DNA from: Acidimicrobiales bacterium
Lineage (GTDB): Bacteria > Actinomycetota > Acidimicrobiia > Acidimicrobiales > RAAP-2
DNA: 7,138 bases
Assembly (NCBI GenBank): GCA_017883125.1
Contig: JADGOD010000020.1
Location: 1-7,138, forward strand
Direction: 5' to 3'
Of this stretch, positions 1 through 6,385 are shown piece after piece. Both the position numbers and the translations under genes were made by a program. The notes beneath the pieces were generated by a model. It ran no database searches. It saw only the letters and a list, made by a program, of their open reading frames with translations, and was not told where the DNA came from. The first letter of the stretch is position 1; each line of letters begins with the position of its first letter.

Positions 1-356
1 ACCTCGAGAAGGGCCGGATCGTGGTCTTCGCCGCCGGGATGGGGAACCCGTACTTCACCACCGACACCTCGGCTGCCCTGCGCGCTGCGGAGATCGAGGC
101 GAAGATCCTGCTCAAGGGAACCCACGGCGGCGTCGATGGCGTCTACTCGGCAGATCCCAAGCTCCACCCCGATGCGGTCCGCTACGACGAGATCACCTTC
201 GACGAGGTCCTGGCCCGGGACCTTCGGGTGATGGACCTCACGGCGATCACCTTCTGCAAAGACAACCATGTGCCCATTAGGGTCTTTGACCTGATGGCGC
301 CCGCAAATCTCAGCCGATCGCTCGCGGGCGAGCCGGTCGGTACGCTGGTGACGTGA
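1..356 (+). CDS. pyrH: UMP kinase, C-terminal part (5' end outside window)
   Basis: This is the C-terminal half of bacterial UMP kinase, the cytoplasmic enzyme that phosphorylates UMP to UDP with ATP in pyrimidine nucleotide synthesis. It belongs to the amino-acid kinase fold and works as a hexamer. The reading frame starts at base 3 and gives 117 residues before the TGA at 354-356, roughly half of a usual 240-260 residue protein. Visible landmarks are G-M-G-N-P-Y-F-T-T-D-T (the nucleotide-binding loop; the M in place of the E. coli T is typical of actinobacteria), then V-D-G-V-Y-S-A-D-P, then R-V-M-D-L-T-A-I-T-F and P-I-R-V-F-D near the end. A short G-G insertion precedes V-D-G-V relative to E. 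coli. The stop overlaps the frr start by one base (TGATG), pointing to coupled translation. The gene is intact as far as it is visible. Confidence 0.97.
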   Translation, partial: LEKGRIVVFAAGMGNPYFTTDTSAALRAAEIEAKILLKGTHGGVDGVYSADPKLHPDAVRYDEITFDEVLARDLRVMDLTAITFCKDNHVPIRVFDLMAPANLSRSLAGEPVGTLVT

Positions 357-925
357 TGGACGATGACATGGCAGGCCTCGTGGTCGAGGAAGCAAGAGAC
401 AAGATGGCGAAGTCGGTCGAGCACGTGAAGGCCGAGTTCGCCTCCGTCCGCACGGGGCGGGCCACTCCTGCGCTCGTCGAGTCGCTGTCGGTCGACTACT
501 ACGGCACGCCCACTCCTCTGAAGTCGTTGGCCAGCTTCCAGGTTCCTGACGCCAAGATGCTGGTCGTCTCGCCGTTCGACAAGAGCGCGATGGGGGCCAT
601 CGAGAAGGCCATCAGCTCCTCGGACCTCGGCATCACGCCGTCGAACGACGGCCAGGTGATCCGCCTCGGCTTCCCGCCGTTGACTGAAGAGCGTCGCAGG
701 GACCTGGTGAAGATCGTCCGCCACAAGGCCGAGGAGGGCAAGGTCCAGATCCGCAACCACCGTCGCACCTCCCGCCACGAGCTCGACCAGCTCGAGAAGG
801 ACAGCTCGCTGTCCTCCGACGATCACGAACGGGCGGCCAAGCAGCTCGAGAAGGTGACCCAGTCGGGCATCGAGGAGATCGAGGCCCTGCTGGCCCACAA
901 GGAACAGGAACTCCTTGAGGTCTGA
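356..925 (+). CDS. frr: Ribosome recycling factor
   Basis: Ribosome recycling factor works with EF-G in the cytoplasm to split the post-termination ribosome so that subunits can be reused. The product is 189 residues from the ATG at 356, against about 185 for the family. It aligns along its whole length with E. coli RRF: V-R-T-G-R-A-T-P at 31-38, Y-Y-G-T-P-T-P-L from residue 48, P-P-L-T-E-E-R-R at about 107-114 and R-N-H-R-R at 133-137, with a C-terminal helix rich in E and K. Domain I is the three-helix bundle formed by both ends, and domain II is the middle part. A GTG at 353 and an ATG at 368 are in-frame alternatives. I chose 356 because it overlaps the pyrH stop (TGATG) and matches the family length. 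No strong Shine-Dalgarno sequence is visible, which fits translational coupling to pyrH. Confidence 0.97.
   Translation: MDDDMAGLVVEEARDKMAKSVEHVKAEFASVRTGRATPALVESLSVDYYGTPTPLKSLASFQVPDAKMLVVSPFDKSAMGAIEKAISSSDLGITPSNDGQVIRLGFPPLTEERRRDLVKIVRHKAEEGKVQIRNHRRTSRHELDQLEKDSSLSSDDHERAAKQLEKVTQSGIEEIEALLAHKEQELLEV
906..909 (+). promoter_or_regulatory. Ribosome binding site for cdsA, inside frr
   Basis: AGGA lies 5 nt before the TTG at 915, within the last codons of frr. It supports TTG as the cdsA start and implies that ribosomes finishing frr can reinitiate on cdsA. Confidence 0.5.
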
Positions 926-2399
926 CGACGACCGCTCCTTGTTTGGCGATGAGCCGGACGACGACGAGTCGACTCCTCGCGCCACAGGCCCTGATGGGGT
1001 CCGCATGACGGGAGCGACCCAGGCAGGCGACGGCGACCTCGACGACTGGAAGCTCCCGGCGTCGAAGTCGAACGTGGATCTCCCGGCCTGGACCGACGAG
1101 CCCACCGGGCAGATCCCCGCCATCCTCGAGCGCGAAGGCTCGAGCACCGGTTCGGTCCCCGCGCCCGTCTGGCGCCAGGATTCGAGTGACTGGAGCAGCG
1201 AGGACGAGAACTTCGATCCGCTGATCCTGGGCTCCGACGAGTCGCTCCAGGGAGCGCTGAACCCCGAGCACGTGCTCGAGGAGAGCCAGCCCTGGGAGTT
1301 CACCCTTGGGGATCTTCCTGCATCGACTGCGGGTCCTGAGACCGGCATCCCCCAAGAGCCGGCCGAGCGTGAGCCCTGGGATCCCGAGTCGATCCCCCTG
1401 ATCCCTCCTGCTCCGCCGAGCGCGGCGGGACCCGTGACGCCCCCCGCCCCCCGTCGCCGTGGTGCCCATCGCCGTGACGCGTCGCTCGATGACGAGCTCG
1501 TCGCAGGATCCACCGGCCAAGGACAGGATCAGCCGCAGCGACGAGATCGCGGAGGCGATGACGGAGGACGAGAGGGCCGAACCGGCAGAGACCTTCCCGT
1601 CGCCGTGATCACCGGGGTCGTGATCGCCCTCGTGGTCCTCGCCGCCTTCAACCTCGGAACCCTGCTGACGATGATCCTCGTCACCATCGTGGTCACGTTG
1701 GCCACCGCAGAGGTCTACGCCGTCTTCCGCAGGGCCGGGCATCACCCCGCCACCCTGCTCGGTCTGGCGGCCACGATCTCGCTTCTGATCGCCAGCTACA
1801 ACCGCGGCCCCCAGGCCCTTGGCCTCGTGACCATCCTGCTGTTCGTCTTCACCGTCATCTGGTACATGGCGGGTGTCGAGAAGGCCGACGTGGTCAAGGG
1901 GATCTCGTCGACGATGCTCGTCTACATCTGGATCGGGGTGCTGGGCTCCTACGCCGCCCTGCTCCTCAACCCCACGGACTTCCCGAACAAGCACGGCCTG
2001 GCGTTCCTCCTCGCAGGGATCATCCTGAGCGTGGTCTACGACGTCGCCGCACTCTTGGTCGGGTCGTCGATCGGGAAGCGCCCGCTCGCCCCCACCGTGA
2101 GTCCGAACAAGACGTGGGAGGGGCTCATCGGCGCCACGGTGGCCACCCTCGTGATCTCCATGACGATCATCCCGATGATCCACCCCTGGAAGTTCTCGTC
2201 GGCGCTGGCCCTCGGGGTTGCGGTCTCGGTGGTGTGCCCGCTGGGTGATCTCACCGAGTCGGCCATCAAGCGCCACCTCGGTCTGAAGCACATGGGCAAG
2301 ATCCTGCCGGGTCACGGGGGCATCCTCGACCGAGTCGACGGACTGCTCTTCGTGCTGCCTGCTACCTACTACCTCGTCAAGGCATTCAACCTCGCCTGA
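915..2399 (+). CDS. cdsA: Phosphatidate cytidylyltransferase (CDP-diacylglycerol synthase) with long N-terminal cytoplasmic tail
   Basis: This integral membrane enzyme converts phosphatidic acid and CTP to CDP-diacylglycerol and pyrophosphate, feeding all phospholipid synthesis. From the TTG at 915 it has 494 residues, far more than the 270-310 usual for the family. Residues 1 to about 226 are a hydrophilic, Pro- and acid-rich, probably disordered tail ending in an Arg-rich stretch. About eight or nine hydrophobic segments follow from residue 229. Family motifs are Y-D-V-A at 375-378, S-P-N-K-T-W-E-G at 396-403, G-D-L with D445, and the CDS signature starting S-A-I-K-R at 449 and ending P-G-H-G-G-I-L-D-R-V-D at 475. 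The two acidic residues expected to hold metal (D445, D472) are kept, but the signature K-D is K-H here (H459). The start overlaps frr by 11 nt; an ATG at 1005 is a possible later start and would still leave a tail of about 196 residues. The catalytic assignment is firm; the role of the tail is unknown. Confidence 0.95.
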   Translation: MRSDDDRSLFGDEPDDDESTPRATGPDGVRMTGATQAGDGDLDDWKLPASKSNVDLPAWTDEPTGQIPAILEREGSSTGSVPAPVWRQDSSDWSSEDENFDPLILGSDESLQGALNPEHVLEESQPWEFTLGDLPASTAGPETGIPQEPAEREPWDPESIPLIPPAPPSAAGPVTPPAPRRRGAHRRDASLDDELVAGSTGQGQDQPQRRDRGGDDGGREGRTGRDLPVAVITGVVIALVVLAAFNLGTLLTMILVTIVVTLATAEVYAVFRRAGHHPATLLGLAATISLLIASYNRGPQALGLVTILLFVFTVIWYMAGVEKADVVKGISSTMLVYIWIGVLGSYAALLLNPTDFPNKHGLAFLLAGIILSVVYDVAALLVGSSIGKRPLAPTVSPNKTWEGLIGATVATLVISMTIIPMIHPWKFSSALALGVAVSVVCPLGDLTESAIKRHLGLKHMGKILPGHGGILDRVDGLLFVLPATYYLVKAFNLA

Positions 2400-2450
2400 C
2401 CGGCTCGTGAGCGGTTGAACGAGGTCGCTCCGTGCCGTCGCCCACTCTCG

Positions 2451-2457
2451 AGAGGAG
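2451..2457 (+). promoter_or_regulatory. Ribosome binding site deciding the dxr start
   Basis: AGAGGAG sits 4 nt before the GTG at 2462. The spacing is slightly short, but this is the best Shine-Dalgarno match in the 62-nt gap after cdsA. A weaker GAGG at 2421-2424 could serve the alternative GTG at 2432. Confidence 0.55.
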
Positions 2458-2461
2458 CGCA

Positions 2462-3634
2462 GTGACCCCCACGACGGTCAGCCTTCTGGGCTCAACCGGC
2501 TCCATCGGCACCCAGACCCTCGACGTCGTCGAGAGGTTCAGCGACCAGTTCTCCATCGTCGCCCTCGGGGCGGGGCGGTGCTCGACGGCGCTTCTCGATC
2601 AGATCGCCCGTCATCGTCCCGAGATCGTGGTGGTGGCGACTCCCGAGGCTGCCGATGAGGTCCGAGCCGCGCTCAGCGACGCTCCCGAGATCCTCGTGGG
2701 TGCCGAGGGGCTCGAGGTGGCCGCTGGCCTCGGGGACGTGGCGCTCAACGCCGTGGTCGGGTTCGCCGGCCTCCCCGTGACGCTTGCGGCGCTGCGGGCG
2801 GGCAAGCGGCTCGCCCTGGCGAACAAGGAGTCCCTCATCGCCGCCGCCCCGGTGGTCGCAGAGGTCCGCCGGACGCCTGGAGCCGAGATCGTCCCGGTCG
2901 ATTCGGAGCACTGCGCGATCCATCAGTGCTTGGCGGGGATCCGTGCCGAGCGCCGCGCTGACGAGGTCCGGCGGCTCCTGGTGACAGCCTCGGGTGGTCC
3001 GTTCCGCCAATCGACCGTCGAAGAGCTCTCCCGGGTGACGATCGATGACGCTCTCGCTCACCCGACCTGGACGATGGGGCCGAAGATCACGATCGACTCG
3101 TCCACCCTCATGAACAAGGGCCTCGAGGTGATCGAGGCCCACGCCCTCTTCGGGATCGGCTTCGACGCGATCGATGTCGTGATCCATCCCCAATCGATCG
3201 TCCACTCGATGGTCGAGCTCGTCGACGGGTCGACGATCGCTCAGCTCTCCCGGCCCGACATGCGTCTTCCGATCGCCTACGCCCTGGGCTACCCCGATCG
3301 GCTCGATGCATCGTTCGGCGCTCTGGACTTCGCCAGCCCGGTGCACCTCGAGTTCGAACCACCTGATCTCGAGCGGTTCCCCTGTCTGGGGCTGGCCTAC
3401 GAGGCCGGGCGCACCGGTGGCGCTGCCCCGGCGTGGCTGAGCGCAGCCAACGAGGTGGCGGTCGAAGCATTCTTGGAGGGTCGGATCCGCTGGCAGGGGA
3501 TCGCTGCGGTGGTGGCCGAGACCCTGGATCGCTACGAGGCCGATCCGCTTGATTCGGTGGAGAGCGTCCTCGAGGCCGACCGCCGGGCGCGCGACATCAC
3601 AACGGCCGTGATCGGGGGGAGAATAGGTCGATGA
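2462..3634 (+). CDS. dxr: 1-deoxy-D-xylulose 5-phosphate reductoisomerase
   Basis: Dxr (IspC) catalyses the committed step of the MEP isoprenoid pathway: rearrangement and NADPH-dependent reduction of DXP to 2-C-methyl-D-erythritol 4-phosphate in the cytoplasm. It is the fosmidomycin target. With the GTG at 2462 it has 390 residues (E. coli about 398). The Rossmann NADPH loop G-S-T-G-S-I-G is at 10-16, N-K-E-S at 121-124, and the metal ligands in V-D-S-E-H are D147 and E149. A-S-G-G-P-F follows, then M-N-K-G-L-E with N218, K219 and E222, and I-H-P-Q-S from about 241. These carry the expected metal and substrate residues. An in-frame GTG at 2432 would add 10 residues; I prefer 2462 because of its Shine-Dalgarno sequence and because the glycine loop then lies at the usual distance from the N-terminus. 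The stop overlaps the rseP start (ATGA). No key residue is missing. Confidence 0.96.
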   Translation: MTPTTVSLLGSTGSIGTQTLDVVERFSDQFSIVALGAGRCSTALLDQIARHRPEIVVVATPEAADEVRAALSDAPEILVGAEGLEVAAGLGDVALNAVVGFAGLPVTLAALRAGKRLALANKESLIAAAPVVAEVRRTPGAEIVPVDSEHCAIHQCLAGIRAERRADEVRRLLVTASGGPFRQSTVEELSRVTIDDALAHPTWTMGPKITIDSSTLMNKGLEVIEAHALFGIGFDAIDVVIHPQSIVHSMVELVDGSTIAQLSRPDMRLPIAYALGYPDRLDASFGALDFASPVHLEFEPPDLERFPCLGLAYEAGRTGGAAPAWLSAANEVAVEAFLEGRIRWQGIAAVVAETLDRYEADPLDSVESVLEADRRARDITTAVIGGRIGR

Positions 3635-4956
3635 CCGACGTCATAGAGGCACCGATCGAGAGCGAGCCGGCCGAGCGTCAGAACCGCGGCGGGCTGCTCC
3701 GGCTGATCGCTGGGCTGGCTGTGATGGTGGCGGTCTTCCTCGTCTTCGGCCTGGGGGACCTGCTGATCGTGATCGTGGCGCTGATCGTCATGATCATGCT
3801 CCACGAGCTGGGGCACTTCGCCACGGCGAAGTGGAGCGGCATGAAGGTCACCGAGTACTTTGTGGGCTTCGGCCCGCGACTCTGGTCGTTCCGCCGCGGC
3901 GAGACCGAGTACGGCGTGAAGGCCATCCCCGCCGGTGGCTACGTGCGGATCATCGGGATGTCGAGCCTCGAGGAGATCCACCCGGACGACGAGCCTCGTG
4001 CGTATCGGAACCAGCCGTTCTACAAGCGGATCGTCGTGGCGTCTGCCGGATCGGCCATGCACTTCCTGCTCGCCTTCGTGCTGGCCTTCCTCGCGCTGAC
4101 CTTCATCGGCCGGCCCGACCCATCGATCCTCAACGTCAAGGGGTACCTGGCGTTCGATGGGGGAGCAGTGACCCCGGCGCAGAGCGCCGGCATCCAGCCG
4201 GGGGATCGGATCATGTCGGTCAACGGGATCACCTCCAGCAACCAGACGGAGCTCCCCAACGTGATCCACAAGCACCCAGGCCAGCCGGTGACCCTCGTCG
4301 TCTCGCACAACGGCGTAAACCGGACGCTGACGGTGACGCCCGTCGACGGGCGCACCGTGACGATCTCGGGCCAGCCGCTCGCCCCCACCGATGGGCCGGC
4401 GACGGGGTATCTCGGCGTGCAGCTCTCTGAGGGAACGACCACCGTCGGACCGCTCAACGCAGTGGTCGACTCTGCCTCCCTCGTCCGCCAGGCAACCGTC
4501 GGGGCGGTGACCGGACTCGGGCACCTCTTCTCACCGGCGGGGCTCTCGAACTACGCCGATCAGGTCATCCACCCGCCCGCATCGAACAGCTCGAGCCCCT
4601 CGTCATCGTCGCCCTCCTCGTCGAACGACTCGTCTCGACCTGAGTCGATCATCGGGGCGACCCGTACCGCTGCCCAAGCCGCCCATGCCGGGATGCTGAC
4701 GCTCATCGAGGTCTTCATCTCCATCAACATCTTCATCGGGCTGATCAACATGCTCCCGATGCTCCCCCTCGACGGCGGCCACGTGGCGATCGCCGGCTAC
4801 GAGTGGGCCAGGACCCGCCGCGGCCGACCGATGTACCGGGCGGACGTGACCAAGATGATGCCGGTGGTCTACGTCTTCGTCGCCTTCCTGCTCCTGCTCG
4901 TCTCGACTTCGGTCTACCTCGACCTGACGCACCCGGTGGCCAATCCGTTCAAGTAA
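3631..4956 (+). CDS. rseP: Site-2 intramembrane zinc metalloprotease (RseP/Rip1 family, M50)
   Basis: This polytopic membrane protease cleaves transmembrane substrates. Family members cut anti-sigma factors (RseA in E. coli, several in mycobacteria through Rip1) after a first cut by a site-1 protease. The product is 441 residues. The zinc motif H-E-L-G-H is at 58-62 in the first core membrane helix. A-G-G-Y-V-R follows at 101-106, a second hydrophobic segment at about 142-159, and one PDZ-like domain at about 165-240 that includes the Q-P-G-D-R-I-M-S-V-N-G motif. N-M-L-P...L-D-G-G-H then spans 373-384, with D381 as the expected third zinc ligand, and a last membrane helix lies at about 411-430. 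Residues 318-337 are a Ser-rich linker. The motif usually read G-P-x-x-N at the start of the second helix is G-S-A-M-H here (140-144). The N-terminal 20 residues are hydrophilic. The ATG overlaps the dxr stop by 4 nt. The substrate cannot be told from this window. Confidence 0.94.
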   Translation: MTDVIEAPIESEPAERQNRGGLLRLIAGLAVMVAVFLVFGLGDLLIVIVALIVMIMLHELGHFATAKWSGMKVTEYFVGFGPRLWSFRRGETEYGVKAIPAGGYVRIIGMSSLEEIHPDDEPRAYRNQPFYKRIVVASAGSAMHFLLAFVLAFLALTFIGRPDPSILNVKGYLAFDGGAVTPAQSAGIQPGDRIMSVNGITSSNQTELPNVIHKHPGQPVTLVVSHNGVNRTLTVTPVDGRTVTISGQPLAPTDGPATGYLGVQLSEGTTTVGPLNAVVDSASLVRQATVGAVTGLGHLFSPAGLSNYADQVIHPPASNSSSPSSSSPSSSNDSSRPESIIGATRTAAQAAHAGMLTLIEVFISINIFIGLINMLPMLPLDGGHVAIAGYEWARTRRGRPMYRADVTKMMPVVYVFVAFLLLLVSTSVYLDLTHPVANPFK

Positions 4957-4982
4957 CGGCTGTCTCCTCGCCCCCAAGCGGG

Positions 4983-4988
4983 CAGAAT
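4983..4988 (+). promoter_or_regulatory. Possible -10 element for a leaderless ispG transcript
   Basis: CAGAAT lies exactly 6 nt before the ispG ATG, the position a -10 hexamer would take if transcription began at the A of the ATG. It departs from TANNNT at the first base, and I see no convincing -35 in the rseP/ispG gap. The start codon also lacks a clear Shine-Dalgarno sequence. This is a suggestion only. Confidence 0.2.
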
Positions 4989-4994
4989 GGACCC

Positions 4995-6224
4995 ATGCAG
5001 ACCCCTGGCGAACTCCTCACCCCCCGGCGCCCCACCCGCCAGATATCGGTCGGCGGCGTGGCCATCGGTGGCGGCGCACCCGTCACGGTCCAATCGATGA
5101 CGACGACCAAGACCGCCGACGTCGACGGCACCTTGGAGCAGATCTACGACCTCGCAGCTGCCGGGGCCGATCTCGTCCGGTGCACGTGCAACGAGGAGGC
5201 GGCCGCCGAAGGCCTCGCTCACATCGTCCCGCGCTCGCCGGTTCCGATCATCGCCGACATCCACTTCCACCAGGAGATGGCGTACGCCGCCCTCGAGGCC
5301 GGGGTCCAGGGGCTCCGGCTCAACCCGGGGAATCTGCGCAAGCCCGAGGAGATCAAGTCGATCGCCGCCGAGGCCAAGGACCGCGGCGTGCCGATCCGCA
5401 TCGGTGTCAACGCCGGCTCGCTGCACCCCGAGATCGCCGCCCGGCACGGGGGAGCGACCCCCGAAGCGCTCATCGAATCGGCCGAGCTCGAGCTCAGGTA
5501 CTTCCAAGAGGTCGACTTCGACGACGTGAAGATCTCCGTGAAGGCCTCTTCGGTGCCTCTGATGATCGCCGCCTACCGACTTGCCTCTGAGCGCTTCGAC
5601 TACCCCCTCCACCTCGGGGTCACCGAGGCCGGTCCGCCGCCGGCAGGTCTGATCAAGGGCACCGCAGGCATCGCCACCCTCCTGGCGGAGGGGATCGGCG
5701 ACACCATCCGCTACTCGCTGACCGCCGATCCCGTCGAGGAGGCTCGGGCCGGTCGCCAGCTCCTCGAGGCGCTCGGGCTCAGGGAGCGCAAGGGCCTCGA
5801 TCTGATCGCCTGCCCGAGCTGCGGCCGGGCCGAGGTCGACGTGATCGCCATCGCCGCCCAGGCCCAAGAGGCCCTCGAGGCGCTGGCCCTGCCGATCCAG
5901 GTCGCCGTGATGGGCTGTGTGGTCAACGGCCCGGGCGAGGCCAAGCATGCCGATCTCGGCATCGCCGGGGGGCGCAAGAAGGGGCATCTGTTCATTCAGG
6001 GCAAGATCGTCCGGGTGGTCCCTGAGGACCAGATGGTCGAAGCCCTTGTCGATGAGGCCAAGAAGCTCGTGGAAGAGGGGATCGAGGCCCGCCTGGCAGC
6101 CGCAGATGCCGGGGCCGAGGCTGAGGCCGCCGCCGACAGGGCGGCCCTCCTCGAGGCCAAGGGCGAGGATGCGAACCACGCGTCGGTCCGAATAGCGAAG
6201 ATTCACAAGGTCCTCGGCGACTGA
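4995..6224 (+). CDS. ispG: 4-hydroxy-3-methylbut-2-en-1-yl diphosphate synthase (flavodoxin/ferredoxin)
   Basis: IspG (GcpE) is a cytoplasmic 4Fe-4S enzyme that reductively opens methylerythritol cyclodiphosphate to HMBPP, the penultimate MEP-pathway step. From the ATG at 4995 it has 409 residues. The N-terminal TIM barrel starts with T-R-Q-I-S-V-G-G-V and V-T-V-Q-S-M-T, and continues through A-D-I-H-F-H, R-L-N-P-G-N and G-I-G-D-T-I-R. The iron-sulfur ligands are C273 and C276 (C-P-S-C-G-R), C308 (G-C-V-V-N-G-P-G-E) and E315, the same set as in E. coli. The last 40 or so residues are an Ala/Glu-rich helical tail not seen in the 372-residue E. coli protein. An open frame runs upstream to 4803 but overlaps rseP, and the family N-terminus fits 4995. 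The start is 38 nt after rseP, with only a weak Shine-Dalgarno sequence. Together with dxr it places two MEP enzymes in one cluster. Confidence 0.96.
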   Translation: MQTPGELLTPRRPTRQISVGGVAIGGGAPVTVQSMTTTKTADVDGTLEQIYDLAAAGADLVRCTCNEEAAAEGLAHIVPRSPVPIIADIHFHQEMAYAALEAGVQGLRLNPGNLRKPEEIKSIAAEAKDRGVPIRIGVNAGSLHPEIAARHGGATPEALIESAELELRYFQEVDFDDVKISVKASSVPLMIAAYRLASERFDYPLHLGVTEAGPPPAGLIKGTAGIATLLAEGIGDTIRYSLTADPVEEARAGRQLLEALGLRERKGLDLIACPSCGRAEVDVIAIAAQAQEALEALALPIQVAVMGCVVNGPGEAKHADLGIAGGRKKGHLFIQGKIVRVVPEDQMVEALVDEAKKLVEEGIEARLAAADAGAEAEAAADRAALLEAKGEDANHASVRIAKIHKVLGD

Positions 6225-6230
6225 GGCGGG

Positions 6231-6259
6231 TTCCCCGGAGGGGGGCTCTCTGCTACACT
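6231..6259 (+). promoter_or_regulatory. Candidate promoter of the rimP-nusA operon
   Basis: TACACT at 6254-6259 fits the actinobacterial -10 pattern TANNNT and is preceded by TG plus one base (TGC, 6251-6253), making an extended -10. Seventeen bases upstream is TTCCCC (6231-6236), a poor -35 that shares only three positions with TTGACA. Transcription would begin near the A or G at 6269-6270, giving a leader of about 120 nt before rimP. The element lies 7 nt after the ispG stop. The strand and position fit the start of a new operon; the start site itself is predicted. Confidence 0.55.
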
Positions 6260-6295
6260 TATCTTCTCAGTCCGGTGAGTGTTATCAACTTCGGT

Positions 6296-6329
6296 GGAGC
6301 GTGGGCTTTGGCCCGCGCTCCTTCTCTTT
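6296..6329 (+). terminator. Intrinsic terminator or attenuator hairpin in the rimP leader
   Basis: GGAGCGTGGGC (6296-6306) pairs with GCCCGCGCTCC (6311-6321), giving 11 consecutive pairs with a single T-G wobble (6302/6315) around the tetraloop TTTG. TTCTCTTT follows directly at 6322-6329, a pyrimidine run with two C interruptions. The shape is that of a factor-independent terminator. It lies after the candidate promoter and before rimP, so it would act on the rimP-nusA leader transcript as an attenuator as well as ending readthrough from ispG. Its activity is inferred from structure alone. Confidence 0.65.
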
Positions 6330-6375
6330 GGTGGCCTCACCTGGGAAAATTGGTCAAGCAAGTCGGTGCGGCGAC

Positions 6376-6385
6376 GAGGAGGTGA
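6376..6385 (+). promoter_or_regulatory. Strong ribosome binding site of rimP
   Basis: GAGGAGGTGA is a near-perfect match to the anti-Shine-Dalgarno sequence, with 8 nt between the end of GGAGG and the ATG at 6391. It decides the rimP start over upstream in-frame GTG codons at 6301 and 6382. Confidence 0.85.

Noticed and set aside
182..1513. Long open frame on the minus strand across pyrH, frr and the cdsA tail
   Set aside because: It is antisense to well-identified genes. The product is Arg/Ser/Gly-rich low-complexity sequence typical of high-GC shadow frames, with no recognisable domain.
633..2315. Minus-strand open frame of 560 codons opposite frr and cdsA
   Set aside because: The translation is dominated by Arg, Gly, Asp and His with no hydrophobic core. 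It mirrors the third-position G/C bias of cdsA and is not a real gene.
2409..2430. Small inverted repeat GAGCG/CGCTC after cdsA as a terminator
   Set aside because: Only 5 good pairs with a large loop and no T-run follow; the short gap and continuing gene order argue against termination.
2492..3346. Minus-strand open frame opposite dxr
   Set aside because: It is fully antisense to an intact dxr with all active-site motifs; the composition is that of a shadow frame.
3532..4524. Minus-strand open frame opposite rseP
   Set aside because: It is a His/Asp/Arg-rich shadow of a convincing membrane protease gene, without a domain of its own.
4969..4984. GCCC/GGGC hairpin between rseP and ispG as a terminator
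   Set aside because: The stem is only 4 bp and there is no T-tract after it.
4803..4994. N-terminal extension of ispG into rseP
   Set aside because: The frame is open, but the encoded residues are unrelated to IspG and overlap the conserved C-terminal helix of rseP; the family N-terminus begins at the ATG at 4995.
4914..6206. Minus-strand open frame of 430 codons opposite ispG
   Set aside because: It is antisense to ispG, whose iron-sulfur and barrel motifs are complete; the composition is a high-GC artefact.
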